Below are positions 8,409-16,551 of a DNA stretch of 64,000 bases, piece by piece. This stretch comes from CALKXV01 sp965228905 (GTDB lineage: Bacteria; Pseudomonadota; Alphaproteobacteria; Rhodobacterales; Rhodobacteraceae): assembly GCA_965228905.1 (NCBI GenBank), contig CBDDII010000003.1:558001-622000 (forward strand). Direction: 5' to 3'. A model generated the notes under the pieces. The model had not been told where the DNA came from. It saw only the letters and a list, made by a program, of their open reading frames with translations, and made no database searches. The position numbers and the translations under genes are program-made. Positions within the stretch are counted from its first letter, which is position 1; each line of letters begins with the position of its first letter.

Positions 8409-11269
8409 GCCGAAGCTGCGACGGGGGTGTCTTCCAGAACCGGTTCGGTTCCTGCCGGTTGTACCGCGAGGATATGTTCGGTCAGCGCCGACTTCTTGAT
8501 GGGCTTGGTCAGATAATGGCCGATCCCGGCAGCGAGAATTTCGTCGGCATCGCCTTCCATCGCATGGGCCGTGATCGCGATGATGGGGCAGGGCGGAAGG
8601 CCCAACTCCTCTTCGATCTGGCGGATTTGACGGGCGGCCTCCTTGCCGTCCATCTTCGGCATCGAGATATCGGTGAACAGAATGTCCGGGCGTCGCCATT
8701 GGAAATGCTCGACGGCCTCCAACCCGTTCTCGGCAAACACCAGATCAATGTTCAGGGATTTCATCATCTTTTCGATCACCATTCGGTTGGTCGCGTTGTC
8801 CTCGGCAACAAGCACGCGCATGGTCCGGGTTGCGGCGGGCGCATCCGGTTCGGTGATCTGGAATTCCGGCTCCGTGGCATCGAAACTTGCATCGAGCAGG
8901 TCTTCGCCCAAGTCGGCTGGGTCTTGCGCTTCAGTCGGCGCATCGGTGGCTTCGCGCTCGGATGACGTCGATATCTGCAATGTGTTGACAACGGGAAAGG
9001 CTTCGTCCCGGTCGAGTTTTTCGATGTCGGTTGAAAGCGCGCTCGGCTCTGGCGTCGTGAACGAAACCGAGACCTCCTGGCTCGTCTCGGTGGCGAAGAA
9101 TGACGCCGCCGAATCCGGAACGCCGACGAAGGGTTCCGTGGCGACATGCTCCGGTGCCGCTGTTTCTTCCAACGAAGCCACGGCTGGCTCGGGTTCGACC
9201 GGAAGTTCGGGTGCTGTTACAACAGAGTCAGGGAATGCCGGTTCGGTGACGACGAGGTCGTGAGATTCTTCGATGACCGGGAAAACTTCGGCAGACGCCT
9301 CTTCGTCGAGAGGTTCGGACAATGCCTCGACCGTCTCGGGAATGTCGGGCGTCTCTTCGACCGTTTCGTCAGATGCGATCTCTTCGACGGGCGACTCGAC
9401 GGGTTCGGCAGCGGGTGCTTCCGAAAGCGGCGGCGTCTCTTCGATGTCGGATGCGGAAGGCTCTGGCAGCTCTGCCACTGCTGATGCCTGTTCCTGTTCG
9501 ATGGTCCAGTCTTCGGCCTGGCTTTCTGCGGGCTCAGGCTGAATAACCGAATTCAGGCTGCGCGTAATGTCCGAGCGAAGCACAGGGCGCTGGAGCGAGC
9601 CGTTGAAAGCGACATGCCCGCGCGGCCCACGCCCCGGATCGGACAATAGGAAGATCGCGGCAGGATCGAACCGTTCGCGCATCGCCTCGGCAGCCTCGAC
9701 AACGTTTTCATCGGCATCCGCCCCTATCAGCACGACGTCGAACCGCCCCGGTCGCAACTCGGAAACCTCTGCCAACGAAGCGGCGACTTCCGACCTCAGG
9801 CCCATCAACCCAAGTTGCTTGATCAGGATCGAACGGTTCATCCCGTCGCGGTCGATGACGATGGCGCGGTTCATCCAGGATGGTGCAACAATGTCGTTTG
9901 CATCCACCTCTGTGACTACAGGCAGGGTGATATGAAAGCCGAAAACCGAACCCTCGTCTTCGACACTGTCAACCCAGACGTCGCCCTGCATCAACCGGAT
10001 GAGGCGTTGCGTGATGGCAAGGCCAAGCCCGGTGCCGTCATGGGACCGGTCACGTTCATTCTCGACCTGCTGGAATTCGTGGAAAATGTCATCAAGCTTG
10101 TCTTCGGGAATCCCGATGCCGGTGTCTTCGATGGTGACGTGGATGCGGTATTCGCCCTCGTCCTCGCCAGGCAGGCCAACCACCTGGATGGTGACATGGC
10201 CCTCACTGGTGAACTTGATCGCATTGCCGACAAGATTGGTGAGAACCTGTCTCAGGCGGCCCGCGTCGCCGACATATTCAGTCGGCATGAATAGATCGTA
10301 GTCCACCGCGATCTCAAAACCCTTTTCCCGCGCGGTAGGTGACAAAAGCGTGACCACATCATGGATGCAGCGCTCAAGATCAAAGGGTTTGGGTTTCAGA
10401 TTGACCTTCTCGGCCTCGATCTTGGAGTAGTCCAGAACGTCATTGATAATGACAAGCAGCGCCTCGCCAGAGGTTCGGATCGTGTCGATATAGCTTTTCT
10501 GCTCTTCGTCCAACTCGGTCTCGGCCAGGATATCTGCCATGCCGATCACGCCGTTCATGGGCGTGCGAATCTCGTGGCTCATATTCGCCAGAAACGCGGA
10601 TTTGGCCCGGTTTGCCGCCTCGGCGCGTTCGCTGGCTTCGCGCAACTGGCGTTCGCGGATCATCTGATCGGTGATGTTCAGGGCCAGGGTAACCAGATCG
10701 CCATCGCGCGTGCGCCGGTCGACCAACTTGATGTAGGTGCCGTTCCAGATCTTCAGGACGGCGTTTTCGATCCGGTGCTGGCGACAGCGGGCCAGCATCA
10801 TGTCTTTCCATGCTTTCGCTCGCTTTCCGTGGGTATCCACGATCCCTTCTTCTGCAAGCAGCGAAAAAAGCTCTTCCAGCGAAATGCCCGGGCGCACCAT
10901 CTCGAGACCGTCAAAGATGGCCAGATAGGATCGGTTGGCGGCAATCAGCAACTCGTCGGGTCCGAACACGGCAAAACCGTCGCGGATGGTTTCCAGCGAG
11001 TCCCACAAGCGGCGCTCGGCGATGGTGATGGCGCTTTTCGCGTTCCGAAGGTTGGTTTCCGCCTTCTCGTATCGAACCTGCAAGTCGGCCGCTTCTTCCC
11101 TGACCGTCACAACCTCTTGTTGCGTTGTCTGTATCTCGGTCGAAAGGTTACGGGCGTGTTTGGAAAGCGTTTCGTTCGCCTGGTAGAGTTCCGATTTCAT
11201 CTGCTCAAGCGAACGCTCCGCGGCCAGACGCGCACGTCGCTCTGCCACCAGTTTATCCGAGATGTCCAT
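8405..11269 (-). CDS. Hybrid sensor histidine kinase with C-terminal receiver
   Basis: A 954-residue cytoplasmic hybrid kinase with no membrane segment. Order of parts: a coiled coil (1-90); a PAS-like segment (about 90-205) containing SLETIRDGFAVFGPDE; a HisKA domain with the phospho-accepting His232 (FLANMSHEIRTPMNG); and a HATPase_c with an N box around 320-345 and a later G-rich box (GTGLGLAI). A receiver-like segment without clear phospho-aspartate follows at about 460-560, then an acidic Glu/Pro/Ala/Ser linker of some 230 residues, and a true receiver (FTDISMPKMDG, Asp867; TKP lysine). The layout resembles kinases that govern cell-cycle or lifestyle switches. AAGGAG precedes the ATG. 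A perfect CtrA-type motif lies about 45 bases upstream. Confidence 0.9.
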   Translation of the reverse strand: MDISDKLVAERRARLAAERSLEQMKSELYQANETLSKHARNLSTEIQTTQQEVVTVREEAADLQVRYEKAETNLRNAKSAITIAERRLWDSLETIRDGFAVFGPDELLIAANRSYLAIFDGLEMVRPGISLEELFSLLAEEGIVDTHGKRAKAWKDMMLARCRQHRIENAVLKIWNGTYIKLVDRRTRDGDLVTLALNITDQMIRERQLREASERAEAANRAKSAFLANMSHEIRTPMNGVIGMADILAETELDEEQKSYIDTIRTSGEALLVIINDVLDYSKIEAEKVNLKPKPFDLERCIHDVVTLLSPTAREKGFEIAVDYDLFMPTEYVGDAGRLRQVLTNLVGNAIKFTSEGHVTIQVVGLPGEDEGEYRIHVTIEDTGIGIPEDKLDDIFHEFQQVENERDRSHDGTGLGLAITQRLIRLMQGDVWVDSVEDEGSVFGFHITLPVVTEVDANDIVAPSWMNRAIVIDRDGMNRSILIKQLGLMGLRSEVAASLAEVSELRPGRFDVVLIGADADENVVEAAEAMRERFDPAAIFLLSDPGRGPRGHVAFNGSLQRPVLRSDITRSLNSVIQPEPAESQAEDWTIEQEQASAVAELPEPSASDIEETPPLSEAPAAEPVESPVEEIASDETVEETPDIPETVEALSEPLDEEASAEVFPVIEESHDLVVTEPAFPDSVVTAPELPVEPEPAVASLEETAAPEHVATEPFVGVPDSAASFFATETSQEVSVSFTTPEPSALSTDIEKLDRDEAFPVVNTLQISTSSEREATDAPTEAQDPADLGEDLLDASFDATEPEFQITEPDAPAATRTMRVLVAEDNATNRMVIEKMMKSLNIDLVFAENGLEAVEHFQWRRPDILFTDISMPKMDGKEAARQIRQIEEELGLPPCPIIAITAHAMEGDADEILAAGIGHYLTKPIKKSALTEHILAVQPAGTEPVLEDTPVAASA

Positions 11270-11313
11270 GTGCCGCTCCTTCCCAGGGTTGCGAGCGTTA
11301 TGGATTTCTTAGG

Positions 11314-11328
11314 TTAATCGCCGGTTAA
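11314..11328. promoter_or_regulatory. CtrA-type binding motif TTAA-N7-TTAA
   Basis: An exact TTAA-N7-TTAA (TTAA TCGCCGG TTAA) lies in the 138-base divergent gap between the hybrid kinase and the EF-hand gene, about 45 bases upstream of the kinase start and 80 upstream of the EF-hand start. This is the full recognition sequence of the alphaproteobacterial cell-cycle regulator CtrA. The match is direct; which gene it controls is inference. Confidence 0.55.
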
Positions 11329-11407
11329 GCAACGAGTTCAGAAATTTCGACGGAAACTGCGGGGGGCGGCGTTTGATGGGCAGAAACCAGATAATGGAGA
11401 CCTGAGA

Positions 11408-11905
11408 ATGAACAATGCAACTCTGAAGATCGCAACGGCCATGGCCCTGATCCTGGCAGGCACCGGTGTCGTGATGGCAAAGGGGCCGGGTGGATTTGAC
11501 GGTGCCCGTCCGACCTTCGAGGAACTGGACACCGATGGCAGTGGCGAGATCACCCCGGAAGATTTCGCAGCGATGCGCGATGCGAAGTTTGCCGAGCTTG
11601 ACACGGACGGCAGCGGCGATGTTTCCGAAGCCGAATTCGTGGCGGCGGCGGAAGCTGTGGCTGCCGCGCGTGCGGCGGAGCGGTTCGCTCGGATGGACAT
11701 TGACGGTGACGGCATTCTCAGCCGCGACGCGCTGCGAGACAGAGGCGGGCGTGGCATGGGCGAGCGGATGCTGTCGCGCATTGATACCGACGACTCGGGC
11801 GGTGTTTCGGCCGAAGAGTTCGATGCTGCGATGGAACGGTTCGCCGAGCGCCGTGGCAAACGCATGGGTGGTGGCGAACGTGGGTTCGGCCGCGGCCACA
11901 ACTAG
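11408..11905 (+). CDS. Exported EF-hand domain protein
   Basis: A 165-residue protein with a signal peptide (residues 1-22, ending VMA) and four EF-hand loops: DTDGSGEITPEDF, DTDGSGDVSEAEF, DIDGDGILSRDAL and DTDDSGGVSAEEF. Each carries the Asp/Ser/Glu spacing needed for calcium coordination. It is likely a periplasmic calcium-binding protein of unknown partner. It precedes an ECF sigma factor operon by about 50 bases on the same strand, so it may be co-regulated with it. A GGAGA site lies upstream of the ATG. Confidence 0.85.
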   Translation: MNNATLKIATAMALILAGTGVVMAKGPGGFDGARPTFEELDTDGSGEITPEDFAAMRDAKFAELDTDGSGDVSEAEFVAAAEAVAAARAAERFARMDIDGDGILSRDALRDRGGRGMGERMLSRIDTDDSGGVSAEEFDAAMERFAERRGKRMGGGERGFGRGHN

Positions 11906-11956
11906 AAAGCGCAAGGGTGCCGGATTGCCCTTCGGGGCGTCCGGTACTAAGCCCTT

Positions 11957-12571
11957 ATGGGTATGGAACGGATGGTCTCGCACGCCGCGACGGCGGTGGA
12001 AGAAGTGCCCGACGACGCACTTCTGGTGGCTTTCGCCAATGGAGACCCCGTGGCGGGCCGGGACCTTTTGGCGCGTTTGGCGCCGATGTTGTTCGGTTAC
12101 GCCACGCGTGTTCTGGGGGATCGGGCCGAGGCCGAAGACGTGGTGCAGGACACCATGATGCGGCTTTGGAAAATCGCGCCCGAGTGGCGGCAGGGCGAAG
12201 CAAAGGTTTCGACCTGGGCTTATCGGGTGATGGTCAATCTTTGCACCGACCGGTTGCGCCGCCGCAAGACACGGGCTCAGGTACCGCTGGACGACGTGGC
12301 CGAGCCGCCTTCGGATATGGCGAGCGCCGTCGAGGCGATGACCGAAACCGCACGTGCGGCGGCCCTGAATGCGGCGCTTGCGGAATTGCCCGAGCGTCAG
12401 AGGCAGGCCGTGGTCCTGCGGCATCTCGAAGGGCTTTCAAACCCGGAGATTTCCGAGATCATGGAGATCGGGGTCGAGGCGGTCGAGAGTTTGACGGCCC
12501 GTGGCAAGCGCGCGCTGAAAGCTGCCCTGTCCGGGCGGAAAGAGGAGTTGGGTTATGACGATGAACACTGA
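11957..12571 (+). CDS. ECF-type RNA polymerase sigma factor
   Basis: A 204-residue extracytoplasmic-function sigma factor. Region 2 shows the conserved RVLGDRAEAEDVVQDTMMRLW near residue 55 and STWAYRVMVNLCTDRLRRRK near 85. Region 4 shows LAELPERQRQAVVLRHLEGL and the helix-turn-helix SNPEISEIMEIGVEAVESLTARGKRALK. It would direct transcription of a small stress regulon. The 3' end overlaps the next gene by 17 bases, and that gene in turn overlaps a membrane-anchored sensor, the arrangement expected for a sigma factor with its regulators. No clear ribosome-binding site is seen, so the start could also be the ATG at 11963. Confidence 0.9.
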   Translation: MGMERMVSHAATAVEEVPDDALLVAFANGDPVAGRDLLARLAPMLFGYATRVLGDRAEAEDVVQDTMMRLWKIAPEWRQGEAKVSTWAYRVMVNLCTDRLRRRKTRAQVPLDDVAEPPSDMASAVEAMTETARAAALNAALAELPERQRQAVVLRHLEGLSNPEISEIMEIGVEAVESLTARGKRALKAALSGRKEELGYDDEH

Positions 12572-12905
12572 CAAACGTGAAGATGCCGCCCTCGATGCGC
12601 TTTTTGCTGCGGAAAGGCAGGAAATGCCGCGCCCCTCTGACGACTTTATGACGCGCTTGAAGGCGGATATGGAAACCGCCCTGCCGCGTCCGGCCCCGTC
12701 ACCGCGTGCCGACGGTGCGCCGCGTTTCGGATGGCTCGCGGGTATCTTCACTGCTTCGGGCCTGACCGGCGCAACTCTGGCTGGTGTCTGGATCGGCTTC
12801 GCCATGCCTGAAACACTGGACAGCTTTGCTGGCGATGCGGAATCAACCGTGGCATTGTCGACCTTCTTGCCGGGATCGGACCTTGGGAGTGTTTTCGATG
12901 AGTGA
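12555..12905 (+). CDS. Small single-pass membrane protein, possible anti-sigma partner
   Basis: A 116-residue protein with a charged N-terminal half (DDFMTRLKADMETAL) and one hydrophobic segment (WLAGIFTASGLTGATLAGVWIGFAM) near residues 57-82. I do not recognise a domain. Its place directly after, and overlapping, the ECF sigma gene and before a CpxP-like membrane protein suggests a role in controlling that sigma factor, but this is context only. It ends by overlapping the next start codon by eight bases. Confidence 0.7.
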   Translation: MTMNTDKREDAALDALFAAERQEMPRPSDDFMTRLKADMETALPRPAPSPRADGAPRFGWLAGIFTASGLTGATLAGVWIGFAMPETLDSFAGDAESTVALSTFLPGSDLGSVFDE

Positions 12906-13398
12906 ACCGACGACAGAGCAATCGCCACCCAAACCACGCCGCCGGTGGTTGATGCCGGTTCTGTTCATCTCACTGGCTTTGAACCTGTTGGTGATTGGTG
13001 CCGTGGTGGGGCGAGCGCTTTCTCCGGATGGGCCGAACAAGCGAGACCGCGTTTCAGGGCAGGTCCGCAGTGTCATTGGCGAGCCCTTCGTTCGCGCGCT
13101 GAGCCGCGAGGATCGCGTCGCGCTTCTGGCAGACCTGATGGAAGAGCGGCCGCGCATTCGTGAAAACCGCGAAAGCCTGCGCACGCGCTTTGAAGCCTTT
13201 CTTTCTGCCGTGCGCCGCGATCCATTCAATGTGGATGAGGTGCGCCAGTTGATGGCCCAGCAACGCGGCGTTGCCCAGGGGCGTCAGGAATTGGGCGAGC
13301 AACTGTTGATAAAGCGGCTAGAGGCGATGAGTGCTGCGGAACGGGCGGAATACGCCGACCGGCTTGAAGACGGGTTGAAGAACTTCAGGAAACGCTGA
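12898..13398 (+). CDS. Periplasmic heavy-metal sensor-like protein (CpxP/ZraP-like)
   Basis: A 166-residue protein with an N-terminal membrane anchor (WLMPVLFISLALNLLVIGAVVG, about residues 17-38) and a highly charged helical periplasmic part. The pattern of RALSREDRVALLADL, repeated Arg/Glu helices and QLMAQQRGVAQGRQELGEQLL resembles the 'periplasmic heavy-metal sensor' family related to ZraP/CpxP. The start at 12898 makes an eight-base overlap with the preceding gene, supporting translational coupling. It is the last gene of the sigma operon and ends convergently with the diguanylate cyclase gene. Confidence 0.75.
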   Translation: MSEPTTEQSPPKPRRRWLMPVLFISLALNLLVIGAVVGRALSPDGPNKRDRVSGQVRSVIGEPFVRALSREDRVALLADLMEERPRIRENRESLRTRFEAFLSAVRRDPFNVDEVRQLMAQQRGVAQGRQELGEQLLIKRLEAMSAAERAEYADRLEDGLKNFRKR

Positions 13399-14794
13399 AC
13401 TCCACCCGGTTTCGCCCGGCGCTCTTGGCGCGGTAAAGTGCGGCATCCGCTGCATCGACCAATCGGCTGAGGGACATGGGAAAGACCGGCTCGCCGATGT
13501 CGTATGTTCCCGTTTTGGGGATACTTTTTTGCAAAGAATGCTCGGGACTGAAGCCGACTCCGATGCTGGCCGTCACCTTCACCGAAATCCCGTCGTCAAG
13601 CACGACCGGCAGGCCCGAGATTGCCTTGCGCAAACGCTCTGCCGTGAACTCGCCTTCACTGGTGCTTGCGTCGGGCAGGACGATCAGGAATTCCTCGCCG
13701 CCATATCGCGCAACCAGATCGCCGACCCTGAGATTGTCGCGCAGACGATCCGCGACGCTTTTCAGGACATGATCGCCGGCCCCATGACCGAAGGTATCGT
13801 TGATCGCCTTGAAGTGATCCAGATCGACCAGCATCAGGACATAGCCGCGACCAAACTCTTCTGCGCGCATCAGGAGATCGGCAAGATAGGCCTCGGCATA
13901 GCGACGATTGTACAATCCTGTAAGGGGATCGGTCGCGGCAAGGCGATAGCTTTGCTCGTCCGTCTGGCGCAGCCTGTCGCGCAACCGCTTGTGCCGCAGC
14001 ATGGCCTTGATGCGAATGGCCAGTTCGCCGCCGGTCGAAGTATCGGCCGCAATATCGCTGGCGCCAAGGTTCAAGGCGCGAAGGGCCAATTCAGGACGGG
14101 CGGCATCGTGGATGACAAGGACGGGAGCATGGCGCGAATGACCGCGTGCCCTCAGTTCCGGCAAAACCGTTTCCAATGTTTCGTCGTTCAGGCCGGGCGC
14201 GATGACATATGCACTTGGTGGCCCGGACGCGATGGTTTCCGAAAGCGCGTCGTGAACACCAAGAACATCCAACTCGCCCGGCACGGCTTTGGCCAGTAGC
14301 TGCCTGAGATCATCGGTCACTCCGGGGCCGGCCACGAAGGCCACCCGCTCTGCGATGGCAAAGTCAGTATGGGTATCCGCAAATCCGAAGCTCGTCGCCG
14401 CCATGCGCCGTCGTTCGCATTCCTGTTCCGCATCACCTTCCCGCAACAGGCCACGAACACGCGCCAGAAGCAGGTTGTCAGGTGTCTTTCGCTGCATGAA
14501 CTCACGCGCTCCGGCGGAAAGCGCCTGCATACGTCTTTCCGGCGAAGCAGCCGTGTCGAGGCAAATGATGGGCGTTTCTTTTGGAATCCCCTGCCCGTGA
14601 ATGTTGCGTATGACGGGAAGGGGTGCGTTGTTATGCAGACCGATGACAAGCAGATCGGGCTTGGCGCTGGCAAGCGAGGCAAGGTCGCTATGGGTGCCTG
14701 CGGTGGAAACCTCGTATTGCGCGGCTTCAAACATCGCGGCCAGCCGGATGCGATTGGTGGGAACGGGGTCAATGATCAATAGGCACTTTGGCAT
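13385..14794 (-). CDS. PleD-like GGDEF protein (diguanylate cyclase with two degenerate receivers)
   Basis: A 469-residue protein laid out like PleD: two receiver folds (about 1-125 and 150-270) and a GGDEF domain (about 290-465). The active site reads RYGGEEFLIVLPD and an inhibitory RxxD site (RVGD) lies five residues before it, so cyclic di-GMP synthesis with product inhibition is expected. The position where the first receiver should have its phospho-Asp reads LLVIGLHNN, and the second reads AYVIAPGLND. Both lack the usual acceptor aspartate. It ends against the convergent sigma operon. Confidence 0.88.
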   Translation of the reverse strand: MPKCLLIIDPVPTNRIRLAAMFEAAQYEVSTAGTHSDLASLASAKPDLLVIGLHNNAPLPVIRNIHGQGIPKETPIICLDTAASPERRMQALSAGAREFMQRKTPDNLLLARVRGLLREGDAEQECERRRMAATSFGFADTHTDFAIAERVAFVAGPGVTDDLRQLLAKAVPGELDVLGVHDALSETIASGPPSAYVIAPGLNDETLETVLPELRARGHSRHAPVLVIHDAARPELALRALNLGASDIAADTSTGGELAIRIKAMLRHKRLRDRLRQTDEQSYRLAATDPLTGLYNRRYAEAYLADLLMRAEEFGRGYVLMLVDLDHFKAINDTFGHGAGDHVLKSVADRLRDNLRVGDLVARYGGEEFLIVLPDASTSEGEFTAERLRKAISGLPVVLDDGISVKVTASIGVGFSPEHSLQKSIPKTGTYDIGEPVFPMSLSRLVDAADAALYRAKSAGRNRVEFSVS

Positions 14795-14876
14795 CGGCGA
14801 AAATTTGACTTAAGTTATTGTTCTCAAGTTCACCTATTGCTCATAAGCGTTAACAAACCCTTTCCACGGAGACGCC

Positions 14877-15164
14877 ATGACCCCGCTCACGCAGCAATCC
14901 GCCGAAATTCTGGCGCTTGAGGTCTTGTCGTGGCTGGTTGGCAACGAAGAGCTTTTGCCGGTCTTCCTTGGCTCGACCGGAGCGGGAGAGGCGGATTTGC
15001 GTCAAAGGGCAAAAGACCCCGAGTTCCTGGGATCGGTGCTGGATTTTCTATTGATGGACGATGCCTGGATTCAGGCATTCTGCGAAGCCTCGGACAATAC
15101 CCCGGACTATCCGCTTCGTGCCCGCGCGGCTTTGCCGGGGGGCGCGCAGGTCAACTGGACCTGA
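14877..15164 (+). CDS. DUF3572 family protein
   Basis: A 95-residue acidic, helical protein that matches DUF3572, a family confined largely to Alphaproteobacteria. Characteristic blocks are SAEILALEVLSWLVGNEELLPVFL and SVLDFLLMDDAWIQAFCEA. The function is unknown. GGAGA precedes the ATG at 14877. It is divergent from the diguanylate cyclase and its stop lies three bases from the stop of the convergent phaZ. Confidence 0.85.
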   Translation: MTPLTQQSAEILALEVLSWLVGNEELLPVFLGSTGAGEADLRQRAKDPEFLGSVLDFLLMDDAWIQAFCEASDNTPDYPLRARAALPGGAQVNWT

Positions 15165-15166
15165 CT

Positions 15167-16444
15167 TCAGGCGGTTTTCTTTTTCCGGGTTTGTCGTGGC
15201 TTCCGGGCCTTGGTCGGCTTGTTCTGGTCGATGAAGTCCAGAACCAGCGGGCGAATGTTGTTGCGCCAGCTTTTGCCCGCGAAGATCCCGTAGTGCCCTG
15301 CCTTGGGTTCAAGATGCGCGGCCTTCTTCGAATCCGGCAACCCGGTCAACAGATCCAGCGCGGCCAGGCATTGGCCCGGTGCCGAGATGTCGTCCCGCTC
15401 GCCCTCGACAACCTTGACCGCCACGTCCGTGATCGCCGAAATGTCGACCGCTTCGCCGTCGACCGTAAAGACATTCCGCGCGATTTCCCGGTCCTTGAAC
15501 ACGCGCTCGACCGTGGACAGATAGAACTCGGCCGTCATATCCATGACCGCAAGGTATTCGTCATAGAACTTGTTGTGCTTGTCGTGATCGCCGGCCAGAT
15601 CCCGTGAGACCCGTATGATTTGGTCTGAAAAGGCCTTGGAATGGGTTTCGGCGTTCATCGACATGAACGAGGCAAGTTGCAAAAGGCCGGGGTAAACCTT
15701 GCGACCCACGCCTGCGTACTTGAAGCCGACGCGCTGGATGATGAATTGTTCAAGCTGGCCCATGGTGACACGGCGACCAAAGTCCGTCACATCGGTGCGG
15801 GCCGCGTCGGGGTCGATCGGGCCGCCAATCAGGGTCAATGTGCGCGGCTGTGCCTTCGGATCCTCTTTCGCCAGAAGCGCGGTTGCCGCCAGAGCCAGAG
15901 GCGCTGGCTGACAGACAGCGATCACATTGATCGAAGGCCCCAGTAGGCGAATGAATTCCGCAAGATAGCGCGTGTAATCTTCGACATCGAACTTGCCGAC
16001 GCTGACGGGAATATCGCGGGCATTGTGCCAGTCCGTGATCCAGACCTCGGCATCCGGCAGAAGGCTTTGAACAGTGGAACGCAAAAGCGTCGAGTAGTGC
16101 CCCGACATGGGTGCCACCAGAAGAATGCGGCGGGGCTTCTCCATGCGGCCCTGGACTTTGAAGCGGACCAGATCGCCGAAGGGACGTGCAACTTCGTTTT
16201 CCACGGTCACGATGTGGTCGCGACCATCCGAGGCGACGACCGAGTCGATGCCCCAATCCGGTTTGGTGACCATGCGCGCAAAGCTGCGCTCGGTCACATC
16301 GCCCCAGGCGGCCATCATTTTGATCGCGGGATTAGGCACGGCCCCCCAAATCGGGTAGGATGCCATTGCCGAGGCGGTTGCACCGACCCACTGGTTGGTG
16401 TTCCGGACCGTTTCCATCATGTCGTAGGTCATCATGTATCGCAT
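15167..16444 (-). CDS. phaZ: Intracellular polyhydroxyalkanoate depolymerase PhaZ
   Basis: A protein of about 425 residues of the intracellular PHB depolymerase family, which mobilises stored polyhydroxybutyrate granules. The nucleophile is a cysteine in the motif VIAVCQPAPLALAA near residue 178, as in Cupriavidus-type PhaZ. Other family blocks are LLVAPMSGHYSTLLRSTVQSLLPD, ITDWHNARD and PKAGHYGIFAGKSWRNNI, which carries the catalytic histidine. The start MRYMMTYDMMETVRN at 16444 is chosen because homologues begin there; an ATG at 16450 is equally possible. It is divergent from phaC and ends with a basic lysine/arginine-rich tail. Confidence 0.9.
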   Translation of the reverse strand: MRYMMTYDMMETVRNTNQWVGATASAMASYPIWGAVPNPAIKMMAAWGDVTERSFARMVTKPDWGIDSVVASDGRDHIVTVENEVARPFGDLVRFKVQGRMEKPRRILLVAPMSGHYSTLLRSTVQSLLPDAEVWITDWHNARDIPVSVGKFDVEDYTRYLAEFIRLLGPSINVIAVCQPAPLALAATALLAKEDPKAQPRTLTLIGGPIDPDAARTDVTDFGRRVTMGQLEQFIIQRVGFKYAGVGRKVYPGLLQLASFMSMNAETHSKAFSDQIIRVSRDLAGDHDKHNKFYDEYLAVMDMTAEFYLSTVERVFKDREIARNVFTVDGEAVDISAITDVAVKVVEGERDDISAPGQCLAALDLLTGLPDSKKAAHLEPKAGHYGIFAGKSWRNNIRPLVLDFIDQNKPTKARKPRQTRKKKTA

Positions 16445-16519
16445 CTGCATTCTCCAAGCCGAAACGAGCCAAAACGCCGCTTTGCGAAGTGCGACCCACA
16501 CCAATACTACGGCCCTATG

Positions 16520-16530
16520 CTGCAACTGCA
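16520..16530. promoter_or_regulatory. TGC-N4-GCA palindrome between phaZ and phaC
   Basis: The sequence CTGCAACTGCA, with inverted TGC and GCA arms, sits about 21 bases upstream of the phaC start in the 107-base divergent gap. It resembles one arm set of PhaR-type sites and fits a shared operator, but it is less symmetrical than the two sites before phaP. Confidence 0.3.
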
Positions 16531-16551
16531 AAGTAATTTGGAAATCTACTA

